Assembly (NCBI GenBank): GCA_027596945.1
Contig: JADGJH010001399.1
Coordinates: 1 to 10,217, forward strand
Source: Physocladia obscura
Lineage: Eukaryota > Chytridiomycota > Chytridiomycetes > Chytridiales > Chytriomycetaceae
Reading direction: 5' to 3'
DNA length: 10,217 bases
The notes beneath the pieces are model-generated. The model was not told where the DNA came from, searched no databases, and saw only the letters and a list, made by a program, of their open reading frames with translations. Position numbers and translations under genes: made by a program. Positions 1 to 7,185 of this stretch are shown here, piece after piece; positions within the stretch are counted from its first letter, which is position 1, and each line of letters begins with the position of its first letter.

Positions 1-29
1 TATTTCTATTTCTATTTCTAATTCTATAT
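1..29. repeat. TTTCTA-type short tandem repeat at window edge
   Basis: About three and a half copies of a TTTCTA hexamer start at base 1 and decay into ATTCTA. The array may extend outside the window. It lies just downstream, in the minus-strand sense, of the polyadenylation signals of the 83-1072 gene and has no coding potential. Confidence 0.6.
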
Positions 30-68
30 TAAATATTATTTAACATTTATTCAGCTTGTATAACATAT

Positions 69-74
69 TTTATT
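69..74 (-). terminator. polyadenylation signal AATAAA
   Basis: AATAAA on the minus strand begins 8 nt after the TAG stop (83-85) of the upstream gene. A second AATAAA lies at 46-51. Confidence 0.5.
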
Positions 75-82
75 TCTCAAAT

Positions 83-1072
83 CTAACATACAGTTGTCAT
101 CAGATTGGTTGAACAAGGCATAAATTTTTTGGCAATAGTGGTTTTAATTGCAGAATGAGAGAATGGACCAGTAGTCAGGCAAGTGCCAATAAGACCAATC
201 CCATAGCAAACCTGCAGAAGCAAAAATTGTTAATTTTGTTAAATATACCTATAAAAATGAAATAAAATCATACTTACCTTGGTGTGAAGTGTGAATAGCA
301 GTGAATTAGACTGTGAATTCATGATTCTGACCAAACCATTCATGTGTCTTTGCTTTCTCTGCCATTGTCCTCACGATTGAAACAAATCAATAAGTTGCTG
401 TTTGTCAAGTTAACAATAGCTTTTTTTTTTTCCTTTTGTAAATTGCTTTCTTAATTTTTTCATTAATCTTCCCATTTTCTGAAATCAAGTGCAAAACAAT
501 CTTTGGTGAAGATGCATCAAGAGATATGATTCTAGAAATAAGACTATAAGGGTTTGACATTGGATACCAAGATATGGATGTAGTACTCCCAGATGGCCCG
601 AGCATACACAGCGCTGTCTGGCTTGGCATGTGCAGTGGACTGGTGTGGGCAGATGCAGAAGCATAAAAAGCTGAATAACTTGAAATTATTGTAGTAACTG
701 ATTAGTTTGGTATGGCTGCCTGCAATAAAACGGAGGAGTTCTTGTAGTGGTTAGAAAACTAGTCTGGCAGATAGCAACCACAAGTTGATAATTAGTCTGC
801 TGGGGAGAGACAGAAACTGAATTGTTTGTTTGCTGAAGACTGCTTGAAGTCAGATGATGGGTTTACTGGAGAGCCGCAGATGCTGCATTAGTATTGGTTT
901 GCTGGCACATCAGAGACAGTGAAGAGACGAAACCAGTTTTTCAGAGATTGCCAGAAGTCAAAGATGTTACCTCCAGCTCATCCATCATATTTGCGACCTT
1001 CGCGTGATTATTCAAGAAGTTTTCTATCTGAAAGTACCTGTTTGCTTTTCCTATAAAATTTTTTTCTGACAT
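83..1072 (-). CDS. probable multi-exon gene of unknown function (middle exons unresolved)
   Basis: Function not recognised. The start is ATG at 1072 (A at -3). Exon 1 (971-1072) encodes 34 residues beginning MSEKNFIGK and ending MMDELE. It ends at a GTAACA donor, and removing 902-970 (69 nt, ends GTGCCAG) joins it in phase 0 to a Gln/Asn/Ala-rich segment at 901 that runs about 12 codons to an in-frame TAA. In the middle, one frame holds Ser/Gln-rich stretches broken by two TAA codons. Another frame, open from about 695 to 405, encodes a Ser-rich stretch (HMPSQTALCMLGPSGSTTS) and then a Lys-rich end. At least two further introns are needed to join these, for example donor GTAAAC at 866 and 327-414. 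The last junction is good: GTAAGT at 277 to TTCTGCAG at 212, phase 0, then 42 codons (VCYGIGLIGTCLTTG...) to TAG at 83-85, with AATAAA at 69-74. It could instead be a pseudogene, since the internal stops are not all explained. Confidence 0.4.
212..277 (-). other. predicted intron (66 nt), phase 0
   Basis: The donor is a consensus GTAAGT and the acceptor is TTGCTTCTGCAG with a pyrimidine tract. It joins LFTLHTK to VCYGIGL in one frame. This is the best splice-site pair in the first kilobase. Confidence 0.65.
902..970 (-). other. predicted intron (69 nt), phase 0
   Basis: Donor GTAACA, acceptor GTGCCAG. It removes an in-frame TGA and joins MMDELE to QTNTNAA in frame. Its length matches the first introns of the two secreted-protein genes (72 and 73 nt). 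Confidence 0.5.
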
Positions 1073-1460
1073 GTTTGATTTTTGCTAGAACAGAATAACT
1101 TTTCTTTTTCATCTGCCTGGAGCGACAAATTGTACTTGGAACCTTTTTTAAGAAAATCGTTGGAACATTGAAAATTTTATGGAAGATTTTTTTACTACTA
1201 CCAATTTTTCAAAATTCCAAGAAACTGCAAAAAATTGAACATCTGTGCGTTGTTTCAGGCAAAAAAAATAATTCACGTCTGATGTGAAAAAAAATAAAAA
1301 AATAAAAGAAATTTTGCGAAAAAAAGCACATACACAAAGAAAAAATAAACACAAATAAATTTCAAAAAAAAAAAAAAAATCTTCGCAGCCACACACAGCC
1401 GCATAAACAAAAAAACACAACAAAAAAAAAAAAAGACTTTCTTTTTTTCATCCGTGAGCT
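1073..1460. other. AT-rich intergenic region with homopolymer runs
   Basis: This is the gap between the start of the 83-1072 gene and the end of the 1470-3060 gene. It holds many A-runs, including about 15 A near 1365-1379 and A12 near 1422-1433. The minus-strand open frame here is Phe/Cys/Lys low complexity with no recognisable domain, so I see no gene. The promoter of the downstream gene should lie here, but no clear TATA box or factor site is visible. Confidence 0.6.
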
Positions 1461-1466
1461 TTTATT
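1461..1466 (-). terminator. polyadenylation signal AATAAA
   Basis: AATAAA on the minus strand begins 4 nt after the TAA stop at 1470-1472. The 3' UTR would therefore be very short. Confidence 0.55.
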
Positions 1467-1469
1467 ACA

Positions 1470-3060
1470 TTATTTCTTTGTTGGTAACGGGCCTCCAAGG
1501 ATCGTAGTCACATATAACGGTGTTTCACCTGGAATTTCAAACACGACTACTGTATCTGTCACACACGTTTCTGTCGTTGTCGTTGTCTTTTTTTTTTTTT
1601 TTTTAAAAGAAAATTTGATATCTGAATGACTTACTGAGGTATACAGAATGCTTGTCCTTGTAGTCGTGGGACTAAAAACAACGTTTGTAATCGCGCCTGC
1701 AGGCGGTGTATATAAGCCAGTTGTTGCGTCGGCTGTAGTACTTGTAGTTTCAGCGATTGCAGTTGAAATACTTGCAATCAAAGTCGTAGATGTGGAAGAC
1801 GTCAAACTTGTCGAAGTGGATGCACTGGTCGTCAAAGTTTTTGTAGTAGATGTGGACGTGCTCGTGGTTTCAGTGGAAGTACTTGTAGTCAGCGAAGTTG
1901 TGGTTGACGTACTTGTAGACTGAGTTGCGGTAGTTGAAGTAGTTGAGGACGTAGTTTCAGTTGACGTGCTTGTAGTCAACGATGTTGTAGTCGACGTGGA
2001 TGTCGATTGAGTAGCTGTTGTAGATGACGAAGTTGAAGTAGTCTCGGTCGGAGTGGAAGTTGTCAAAGAAGTAGTTGTAGAAGTACTTGTAGACTGAGTT
2101 GCAGTTGTTGACGTTGATGTCGATGTAGTTTCAGTTGAAGTTGAAGTGGTCAAAGAAATTGTTGTTGAGGTAGTTGTAGACTGTGTAGCAGTGGTTGACG
2201 TTGATGTCGACGTTGTTTCCGTTGAAGTACTTGTAATCAATGAAGTAGTAGTTGACGTACTTGTAGACTGAGTTCCAGTGGTTGATGTTGATGTTGGCGT
2301 AGTTTCTGTTGAAGTACTCGTGGTCAACGAACTTGTGGTTGAAGTAGTTGTCGACTGCGTATCCGTTGTAGACGTTGAAGTTGAAGTTGTTGCTGTCGAT
2401 GTGGTCGTAGTACCCGTGCTTGTTGTGGACGTTGTTGTCGTCTCAGTATCAGTCGTGGAAGTGGAAGTAGAAGTGGTCGCGGTTGCGGTACCTGTGGTTG
2501 TCGAAGTGGTGGAGCTTGTTGGCGTAAACAATGACGAGCTTGAAATCAAAGGGCGCGTAGTTGTCGTTTTAGCAGAAGCTTTTTGAAAAGCAATTGGAGA
2601 AAACGCTAATTTCGTTGTAGTTGTTTTAGTAGTCGGCTTCGTTGTTGTGCTTGTAGACAAAGTTTTTGTTGTTGTCGAAGTGCTGGTGCTCGTGCTTGTC
2701 GTACGTATCAATGTTGTGGCTGTGCTGGTGTCCGTCACATAAACTGTCCAATAACTAAATTGAGTAGTACACGACGAGGTTTCAACGACGGTGCTGTAAT
2801 AAACATCGAACGAAGCAGTAGGATTTTGAAAAACAGCAGAAGCTCCAATCTGTGATGCCTTGACAAAAAAAATATATTATTATTATTACCATTATTTTTT
2901 AAAAACGTCAAGGAATAAATATTTATGGTACCCTGTTTTGGATATCATTTCGGCGAGCAATATTGTGCTGCTTTGCTATCGGAAATCCAGCAATTCCTCG
3001 AAAAAATTGACAGAACAGGGCTACGACAGCGAAGCACACGGTGGCACGAATTTGGATCAT
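1470..3060 (-). CDS. secreted Thr/Ser-rich mucin-like protein with tandem 29-residue repeats
   Basis: Two-exon (perhaps three-exon) gene for an extracellular or cell-wall protein of about 505 residues. Exon 1 (2932-3060, 43 codons) is a signal peptide, MIQIRATVCFAVVALFCQFF and then RGIAG, with likely cleavage before FPIAKQHN. A dibasic ArgArg at residues 36-37 could be a Kex2-type site. After an intron (2859-2931) comes a short non-repetitive head with one Cys (ASFDVYYSTVVETSSC), then a long Thr/Ser-rich region with about eight 29-residue repeats, then a tail with one Cys (ETCVTDTVVVFEIPG) ending GGPLPTKK. No GPI-type hydrophobic tail or membrane span follows, so release or wall trapping is likelier than membrane anchoring (inference). 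Dense Thr/Ser suggests O-mannosylation. The leader and intron 1 resemble those of the lectin gene at 3633-5944. A 48-nt in-frame intron may lie at 1587-1634. AATAAA follows the TAA by 3 nt. Function beyond a surface protein is unknown. Confidence 0.8.
1587..1634 (-). other. candidate 48-nt intron, phase 0, no stop
   Basis: The donor is a perfect GTAAGT and the acceptor is AAAAAG after a run of 17 A. Retention would insert 16 residues (a non-Thr/Ser stretch ending in six Lys) into an otherwise Thr/Ser-rich region; removal joins LYTS to TTTTTETC. Both forms keep frame. The purine-only tract before the AG is atypical for an acceptor, so splicing is not certain. Confidence 0.5.
1833..2528 (-). 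repeat. 87-bp tandem repeat array, about 8 units, coding
   Basis: Eight consecutive 29-codon units lie inside the Thr/Ser-rich protein. Six (1833-2354) are close copies with the pattern S-T-x-T-S-T-T-x-S-L-T-T-S-T-x-T-E-T-T, a TS-rich stretch and T-x-T-Q; the last unit ends TKTL. The two at 2355-2528 are more diverged but keep the 29-residue period and end in TDTQ and TDTE. The period is exact in frame, so copy-number change would not shift the reading frame. Confidence 0.85.
2859..2931 (-). other. predicted intron 1 of the mucin-like gene (73 nt), phase 0
   Basis: The donor is GTACCA after NDIQNR. The acceptor is a T8 tract followed by GTCAAG; an alternative CAG 9 nt downstream is also in phase 0 and would end the intron at 2850. 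Stops lie in frame inside it. A CCTTGAC stretch is a possible branch site. Confidence 0.65.
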
Positions 3061-3430
3061 CTAATTAATATTTTTAATAATTAATAACACAAATAAAAGC
3101 TGGCAGATTGAAATCGCATGCTAGTGTTTACCTGTCAAAAACGCAAAAATTTTGGACCCGACGTTCGTTTGCAAAAAAAAAAAAATAGCAATCCGTACAA
3201 TTCAGATCAGTTATGACTTATTTAATGCGACGCGACAGGTTCGAGTGCGTGCTTGCTGGAAAAGTGTTTTTTTTTTTGTGCTTTTTTTTTTCGGCTGCTT
3301 AACAAATTTTTTGACAGTCGGACTTATAAAATATTCACTTCGGAATATCCAGATCGACAATTGTGTCTTCATAAATACCGACCAATAGGAATCAGAAATC
3401 GGATAAATAAATAAATAATCGTTTCTATTA
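3061..3430. promoter_or_regulatory. upstream region of the mucin-like gene
   Basis: About 370 bp of non-coding AT-rich sequence upstream of the ATG at 3060. It includes an AT-rich near-palindromic stretch (3061-3088, TTAAT...ATTAA arms) and poly(A)/poly(T) runs near 3173-3184, 3266-3277 and 3282-3291. No gene is supported on either strand. The promoter is placed by position only; no defined transcription start is visible. Confidence 0.35.
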
Positions 3431-3436
3431 TTTATT
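3431..3436 (-). terminator. possible polyadenylation signal AATAAA of the lectin gene
   Basis: AATAAA on the minus strand about 200 bp after the TGA at 3633-3635. It is the nearest exact hexamer I found downstream. The sequence between them is AT-rich with no coding signal. Confidence 0.3.
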
Positions 3437-4040
3437 TAATTTTTTAAAGACGAGAAGGATGTATTCAACTCAAAATAATTGATAGGAACAAAACGAAAAT
3501 CACAACAAAAACAGACAAAACAAACAAACAAATAAACGCGACCAAAATAATATAAAAAACTATTTAGATTCAAATCCCTCACTGTCTCATCCACACGAAA
3601 AAAATAATAAAATAAAAATAAAAATAACCAAATCATCGCACAGGGTTGGTTGCATTGTTTGCCCAAATATTGTCAAACCACCACTCTTGGTTCCACGGAC
3701 GCAGATACTGATGATAAGGCCACAACCCAATGGTATTCCCAATCAATCCAGTTTTTCCATCAAATAAATCCAAACAAAGATCAAGATTTCCACTTGGATG
3801 CCAGAATGGACCAACCTGAATATTGCGAACTTGGCCGTTCAAAGTATACGTGAGCTTCTGCGAAGGATCCTGGTATTTGGTGATTGGGGGACATATTCGA
3901 TCGTCCACTTGATTGCCAACGGGCTGCTGCAACGTTCGAGGATGATTGGTTTTCCGCCTGTAACTAATTTCGCACCAAAACACAAGCTTGGATTCTGATG
4001 TGAAACGTAAACTTCCGTTATAAATGTTTCAGTGAAAAAA

Positions 4041-4178
4041 CTGTTGTTTATTGAATAAAGACTATTGCTTTTATAAACTTTCCAATTATGAAACAAACTT
4101 GAAACCAAAACACTTCTGTTACAAATCCCATTAGCCACTTTGAACCTTCTGTTGTTTCATTTCTGCCTTCGGTTTCAC
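4041..4178 (-). other. candidate intron inside the second lectin region (138 nt), phase 2
   Basis: Donor GTGAAA, acceptor AAACAACAG, both phase 2. Removal skips the TGA at 4175-4177 and a second in-frame TGA near 4157, and connects QQFALDAAGKMHVQSN with TEVYVSHQNPSLCFGAKL in one frame. The beta-trefoil pattern needs these two parts adjacent. Other donors nearby (GTTCAG, GTCGAA, GTTGTG) cannot be excluded. Confidence 0.4.
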
Positions 4179-4737
4179 AACAGATTCGACTGAACGTGCA
4201 TTTTTCCTGCTGCGTCAAGTGCAAACTGCTGAGTAGTGTTGAACAGATAGTTTGATTTCCCCGTTATTTTGTTGACGGACGCGTTGTTTTCACTGTTCAG
4301 AAGCGGTCCGTTCACAATCGGCGACCCAACAGTAGATATGTCATTCAAAACCTGGGCAAAGAATAGTCCACCAAGGCCTTCACTGTTATTACCGGCTTGG
4401 GAATATGGATTAAGCAGATACGGGTTTCCATGCAAAGGCGCATAGAACAATGGGGTCGGAGTGGCTGAGGATGTTGAAAATCTAGTCGTGGTTGTCGATG
4501 TGGTTTCAGTCGTAGCAGTTGTATTTGTCGTGCCACTCGTGATTGTTATCACAGTACTGGCAGTTGTTGTACCAGTATTAGTCGATGTGCTCGTGGCTGT
4601 AGACTTCGGGGCTGACACTGAAGACCAAGTCGGAGATGTCGCTTCAGAAGTTGCAACACTAGTTGCTGACCACACAGTAGGAGTTGAAGTCCACGCAGCC
4701 GTAGAGCTTTCAACTGCCGCTGTTACAGCTGAAGTCA

Positions 4738-4767
4738 CTGTTGTTGTTGTTATTGTTGTTGTTGTTG
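4738..4767. repeat. TTG trinucleotide microsatellite
   Basis: A run of TTG units, broken once by TTA, that encodes a poly-Thr stretch with one Ile (ACA codons with one ATA) at the start of the second linker of the lectin gene. It is likely prone to copy-number change without frameshift. Confidence 0.7.
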
Positions 4768-5287
4768 ATTTGCTCGATCCTACAGTAACGCAGGTATCAA
4801 AGCGCCATAATTGGTTGGTCCCGTTATGAAAATTCCAAATACCGACTTCATTATTCGCGACGAGAACGCCATTGAAATTGTCGAGGCAGAGATTGTTTTT
4901 CGCTACAGGGTGAAGATATGGCCAGTCAAAATATCAAGACATGGCCTTGGTGCACGCAACAACCACAACCACATCTCCAACAACGGCTGGATTATCCGAG
5001 CTCGAGAGGCAAAGCGTTGGGTCCGAAAACAAGTGTAGTTTGTTTTGAGCATCCCGGCCAAACAGCGCCGTTGCATCGGTGCTGAGGGGTTCAAGTCTCA
5101 GTTCATTGGGCTTGATATCGGGATTGAATTCGGCGCCAAACTATGGTTCCTGAACAGATTGCAAGTTGCAATAGACGGTTGGTCCTGGCGCAAGTGAACT
5201 GATTGAAGATTGTGACGGTGTAGAAGTGGATGAAGTTTCTGTTGATGATGACGGAGGGATTGAAACGGCAGAGGTAGTCGTGCTTGA

Positions 5288-5362
5288 CTGTCACGTGTTC
5301 ATATGGAATTTTTTTTTTTTAAAAAAGTGAGAATAGTGGAAAAGAAACGATCGAAAACATAC
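5288..5362 (-). other. predicted intron 2 of the lectin gene (75 nt), phase 0
   Basis: Donor GTATGT, acceptor CACGTGACAG. Without removal the Thr/Ser reading frame runs into a Phe/Lys/His stretch and a stop at 5291. Removal resumes Ser/Thr coding (SSTTSAVSIPP) in the same frame. Confidence 0.75.
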
Positions 5363-5758
5363 CAATCTTGAAGATGTTGAAATTAAAGACGTGCTTGAGG
5401 TCCAGGTAGACGTAGAAGTAGTCGGTGTTGAAGTAGTGCTTGTAGTTGCGGGTGTAGTGGTAATAGTTGAAGTGGTCGATGTTGTCGTTGTTGCTGTTAT
5501 TGTCGTTGCAAATGTGGAAATAGAAGTGGTCGACGTTAAATTTGTTGTTCTCGTGGATGTAGAAGACTTTTTCGTTGTTGTCGATGTCGATGTTGTCACA
5601 GTTGAAGTTGAAGTTGATTGTGTTATTGTTGTTGTCGAACTTGTCAAACTCGATGTTGTGACCGTCGTGGTCACCGTTGATGTTGTCAAAGTCGTTGATC
5701 TTGTGGTTGTGGGCGTTTGCTTTGTAATAACATAAGTTACAATATATGGCTGATGCGT

Positions 5759-5830
5759 CTGAGATAAGCCCTATTCACACGCACAACGTAGTCAATAAAA
5801 CTGAAAACAAAAACGAGTCAAGATTTTCAC
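5759..5830 (-). other. predicted intron 1 of the lectin gene (72 nt), phase 0
   Basis: Donor GTGAAA after SAGTSL, acceptor GCTTATCTCAG before THQPYIV. In-frame stops lie inside it. A TATTGACTACG stretch about 40 nt before the acceptor could serve as branch site. Confidence 0.7.
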
Positions 5831-5944
5831 CAAGCTAGTTCCAGCAGAGTTTATATTGCAACGAATCATTTTCTGATGCTGTGCGACTGGGAATGCGTTT
5901 GTGAGGGTTAAAAAACACAACAGGGCTAGAAGTCCGTTCATCAT

Positions 5945-6511
5945 TGCACAAGCAGAAAACACGTCAATTCTCTGTTGTTTTTTTAAAAATGCATTGGCAA
6001 TATGTATTTTTTTTTAAACAAGTAGTACGTTGGATGCATACCATAGTAGATTTGGGATGTTTTTTTTTCGTCGCACGTTGTCAGCGTGTTACACTAGCTG
6101 TCAAATATATAGTTAAGTTATTGCATAATAGTGGACAGCTGCAAATACAAACGCAAAAGGTTCAATTCTATGGTTTTTGTTATTTTTGTTTCTTTGGAGA
6201 ATGTTTTTTTTTTTTTCGATCTGTTTTTTTGTTGACAGGTGCGGAGTTTCAATGCGTTCAAAAATTAAAAACTTCCAAAAATCAATCAATTTCTTGTCTT
6301 TTGTTTGTTTCTACCTTCGCATCTTCCATAGCATGAGAGTGTACTTCCTCCGAAATTTTTGTTCCCTCAGTCTGCAGACAGTTTTATCTCCAAACTTGTA
6401 GGTTATGTAGCGAACATATTAGCAAGTCGCAAGAGTTGAAAATCTGGATATGCAAAGAATGCCCATTCCATTCCATGCCATAATCACAAAAAAAAAAACA
6501 GCTGAATAACA
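5945..6511. promoter_or_regulatory. upstream region of the lectin gene
   Basis: About 570 bp between the ATG at 5944 and the end of the acetyltransferase gene at 6513. It is rich in T-runs (for example T13 near 6204-6216). A plus-strand open frame of 130 codons crosses it, but it is Phe/Gln/Lys low complexity over T-runs with no domain, and I do not support it as a gene. The promoter is placed by position only. Confidence 0.35.
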
Positions 6512-6517
6512 TTTATT
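6512..6517 (-). terminator. polyadenylation signal AATAAA overlapping the stop codon
   Basis: The TAA stop of the acetyltransferase (6513-6515) is part of AATAAA on the minus strand. A T-run (minus strand) follows about 15 nt later. The 3' UTR would be minimal. Confidence 0.5.
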
Positions 6518-7121
6518 GAACCCAATTTATTTGTTCGCCAAAAGTCAAATCGAAATTGATATTGGAAAAAAACTGTCTCTGAATGTCAAAGTACATGACA
6601 TCAGCAACAATTTCGTCTGTGCCAGCCGGTAAATACTTTATTTCCAGGGTTTCAGACAGACCCAGTTTTCTTGCGACGCCACGCATTGCGGCATTGTCCT
6701 GCATGGTTCCGATCTCGACCTGGTCGACATCGACGTGGACACTGAGGCAAAGCAAGGCGCGTACAAAGGCCGTGCCGACGCCCCGGCCGCGCGCCGCCGG
6801 GAACAGCTCGAGGCCGAGGTTGGCGACGCTGGGGACGGTGCCCGGCGGCGTGATGCGCTCGACGCCCCCGAAGCCAAGGATGTTTGCGCGGTCGGCGTCG
6901 TCGGCCGCGTAGATGACCGTCGCCAGCCCGTTGCGTTGTACCGCCGCCTCGATGCGCGCAGCCAGGAACTTGCGCTTCTTGTCTTCGAAGGAGTCGGCCG
7001 TGTGCGTGTTCGCCACTCCCCAGATGTGCGCGCTGACCTTTGCCGGCGTGACGGGTGACACCACCAAGTCTCCGATCGTCATCCGCCAGTCGTGCGTAAA
7101 CAGCCGCGTTTCTACGGTCAT
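6513..7121 (-). CDS. GNAT-family N-acetyltransferase
   Basis: Intronless frame of 202 residues. GNAT enzymes move an acetyl group from acetyl-CoA to an amine; the substrate here is unknown. Motif A is at residues about 103-123, GLELFPAARGRGVGTAFVRA, containing the acetyl-CoA pyrophosphate-binding RxxGxG (R111, G114, G116). Motif B is at about 141-156, QDNAAMRGVARKLGLS, with the usual Asn followed by a KLG turn. FGG at 84-86 fits the beta strand before motif A. Length is normal for a single-domain GNAT, with an extra AT-rich tail of about 25 residues after YFDI. The ATG at 7121 is chosen for its context (ACAAAATGACC, A at -3). No signal peptide or membrane span is seen, so it is probably cytosolic. 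Codons 20-155 are strikingly GC-rich compared with both flanks. AATAAA overlaps the stop. A palindromic CGG-N10-CCG lies upstream. Confidence 0.85.
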   Translation of the reverse strand: MTVETRLFTHDWRMTIGDLVVSPVTPAKVSAHIWGVANTHTADSFEDKKRKFLAARIEAAVQRNGLATVIYAADDADRANILGFGGVERITPPGTVPSVANLGLELFPAARGRGVGTAFVRALLCLSVHVDVDQVEIGTMQDNAAMRGVARKLGLSETLEIKYLPAGTDEIVADVMYFDIQRQFFSNINFDLTFGEQINWVQ

Positions 7122-7185
7122 TTTGTTTGCAAGACTGTCCAGTCAAATGCTTTTAATTTTGTGAATGTGGTAAGTCACTGGGAAC

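Larger units (their letters stand above)
3633..5944 (-). pseudogene. secreted Thr/Ser-rich protein with two beta-trefoil (ricin-B-type) lectin regions, with disabling changes
   Basis: Exon 1 (5831-5944, 38 codons) is a signal peptide, MMNGLLALLCFLTLTNA, followed by FPVAQHQK. Exon 2 (5363-5758, 132 codons) starts THQPYIVTYV and is Thr/Ser-rich. Exon 3 starts at 5287 with more Ser/Thr, then a lectin region (about 5190-4790) with LCLSSSDN, NLCLDNFNGVLVANNEVGIW and the QxW motif NQLWRFD. A second Thr/Ser linker follows (about 4790-4455), then a second lectin region (about 4450-3633) with SLCFGAKL, IILERC, GNLDLCLDL, IGLWPYH and the QxW-type NQEWWFD. Such domains bind sugars; pairing them with O-glycosylatable linkers suggests an extracellular adhesin or glycan-binding protein (inference). 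In-frame TAG (5141-5143) and TGA (4934-4936) interrupt lectin region 1, and a frame change occurs at the C5 run at 3886-3890. An intron may remove the stop at 4175. It may be a real pseudogene or carry sequence errors. No enzyme domain is seen. Confidence 0.7.

Noticed and set aside
1833..2528. CRISPR-like array
   Set aside because: The repeats are contiguous, coding, 87 bp in exact frame and have no spacers; the context is eukaryotic.
1648..2586. Long plus-strand open frames rich in Val, Asp and Glu
   Set aside because: They are antisense to the Thr/Ser repeat gene. ACN/TCN-rich codons on one strand automatically give stop-poor Val/Asp/Glu frames on the other. The same holds for 4461-4829 and 5391-5735.
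2860..3084. 74-codon plus-strand frame
   Set aside because: It is antisense to the signal-peptide exon and first intron of the mucin-like gene, where the minus strand has a clear leader and splice sites.
3633..5143. Stop-codon reassignment to explain in-frame stops in the lectin gene
   Set aside because: Both TAG and TGA would need to be sense, while TAA, TAG and TGA act as plausible ends of other genes here. Nonsense decay or error is simpler.
5944..6336. 130-codon plus-strand frame upstream of the lectin gene
   Set aside because: Low-complexity Phe/Gln/Lys over T-runs, no domain, and it occupies the likely promoter of the lectin gene.
6583..7058. Several long frames on both strands overlapping the acetyltransferase
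   Set aside because: The high GC content removes stops in all frames. Only the 202-codon minus frame shows GNAT motifs; the others are Arg/Ala/Ser-rich shadows.
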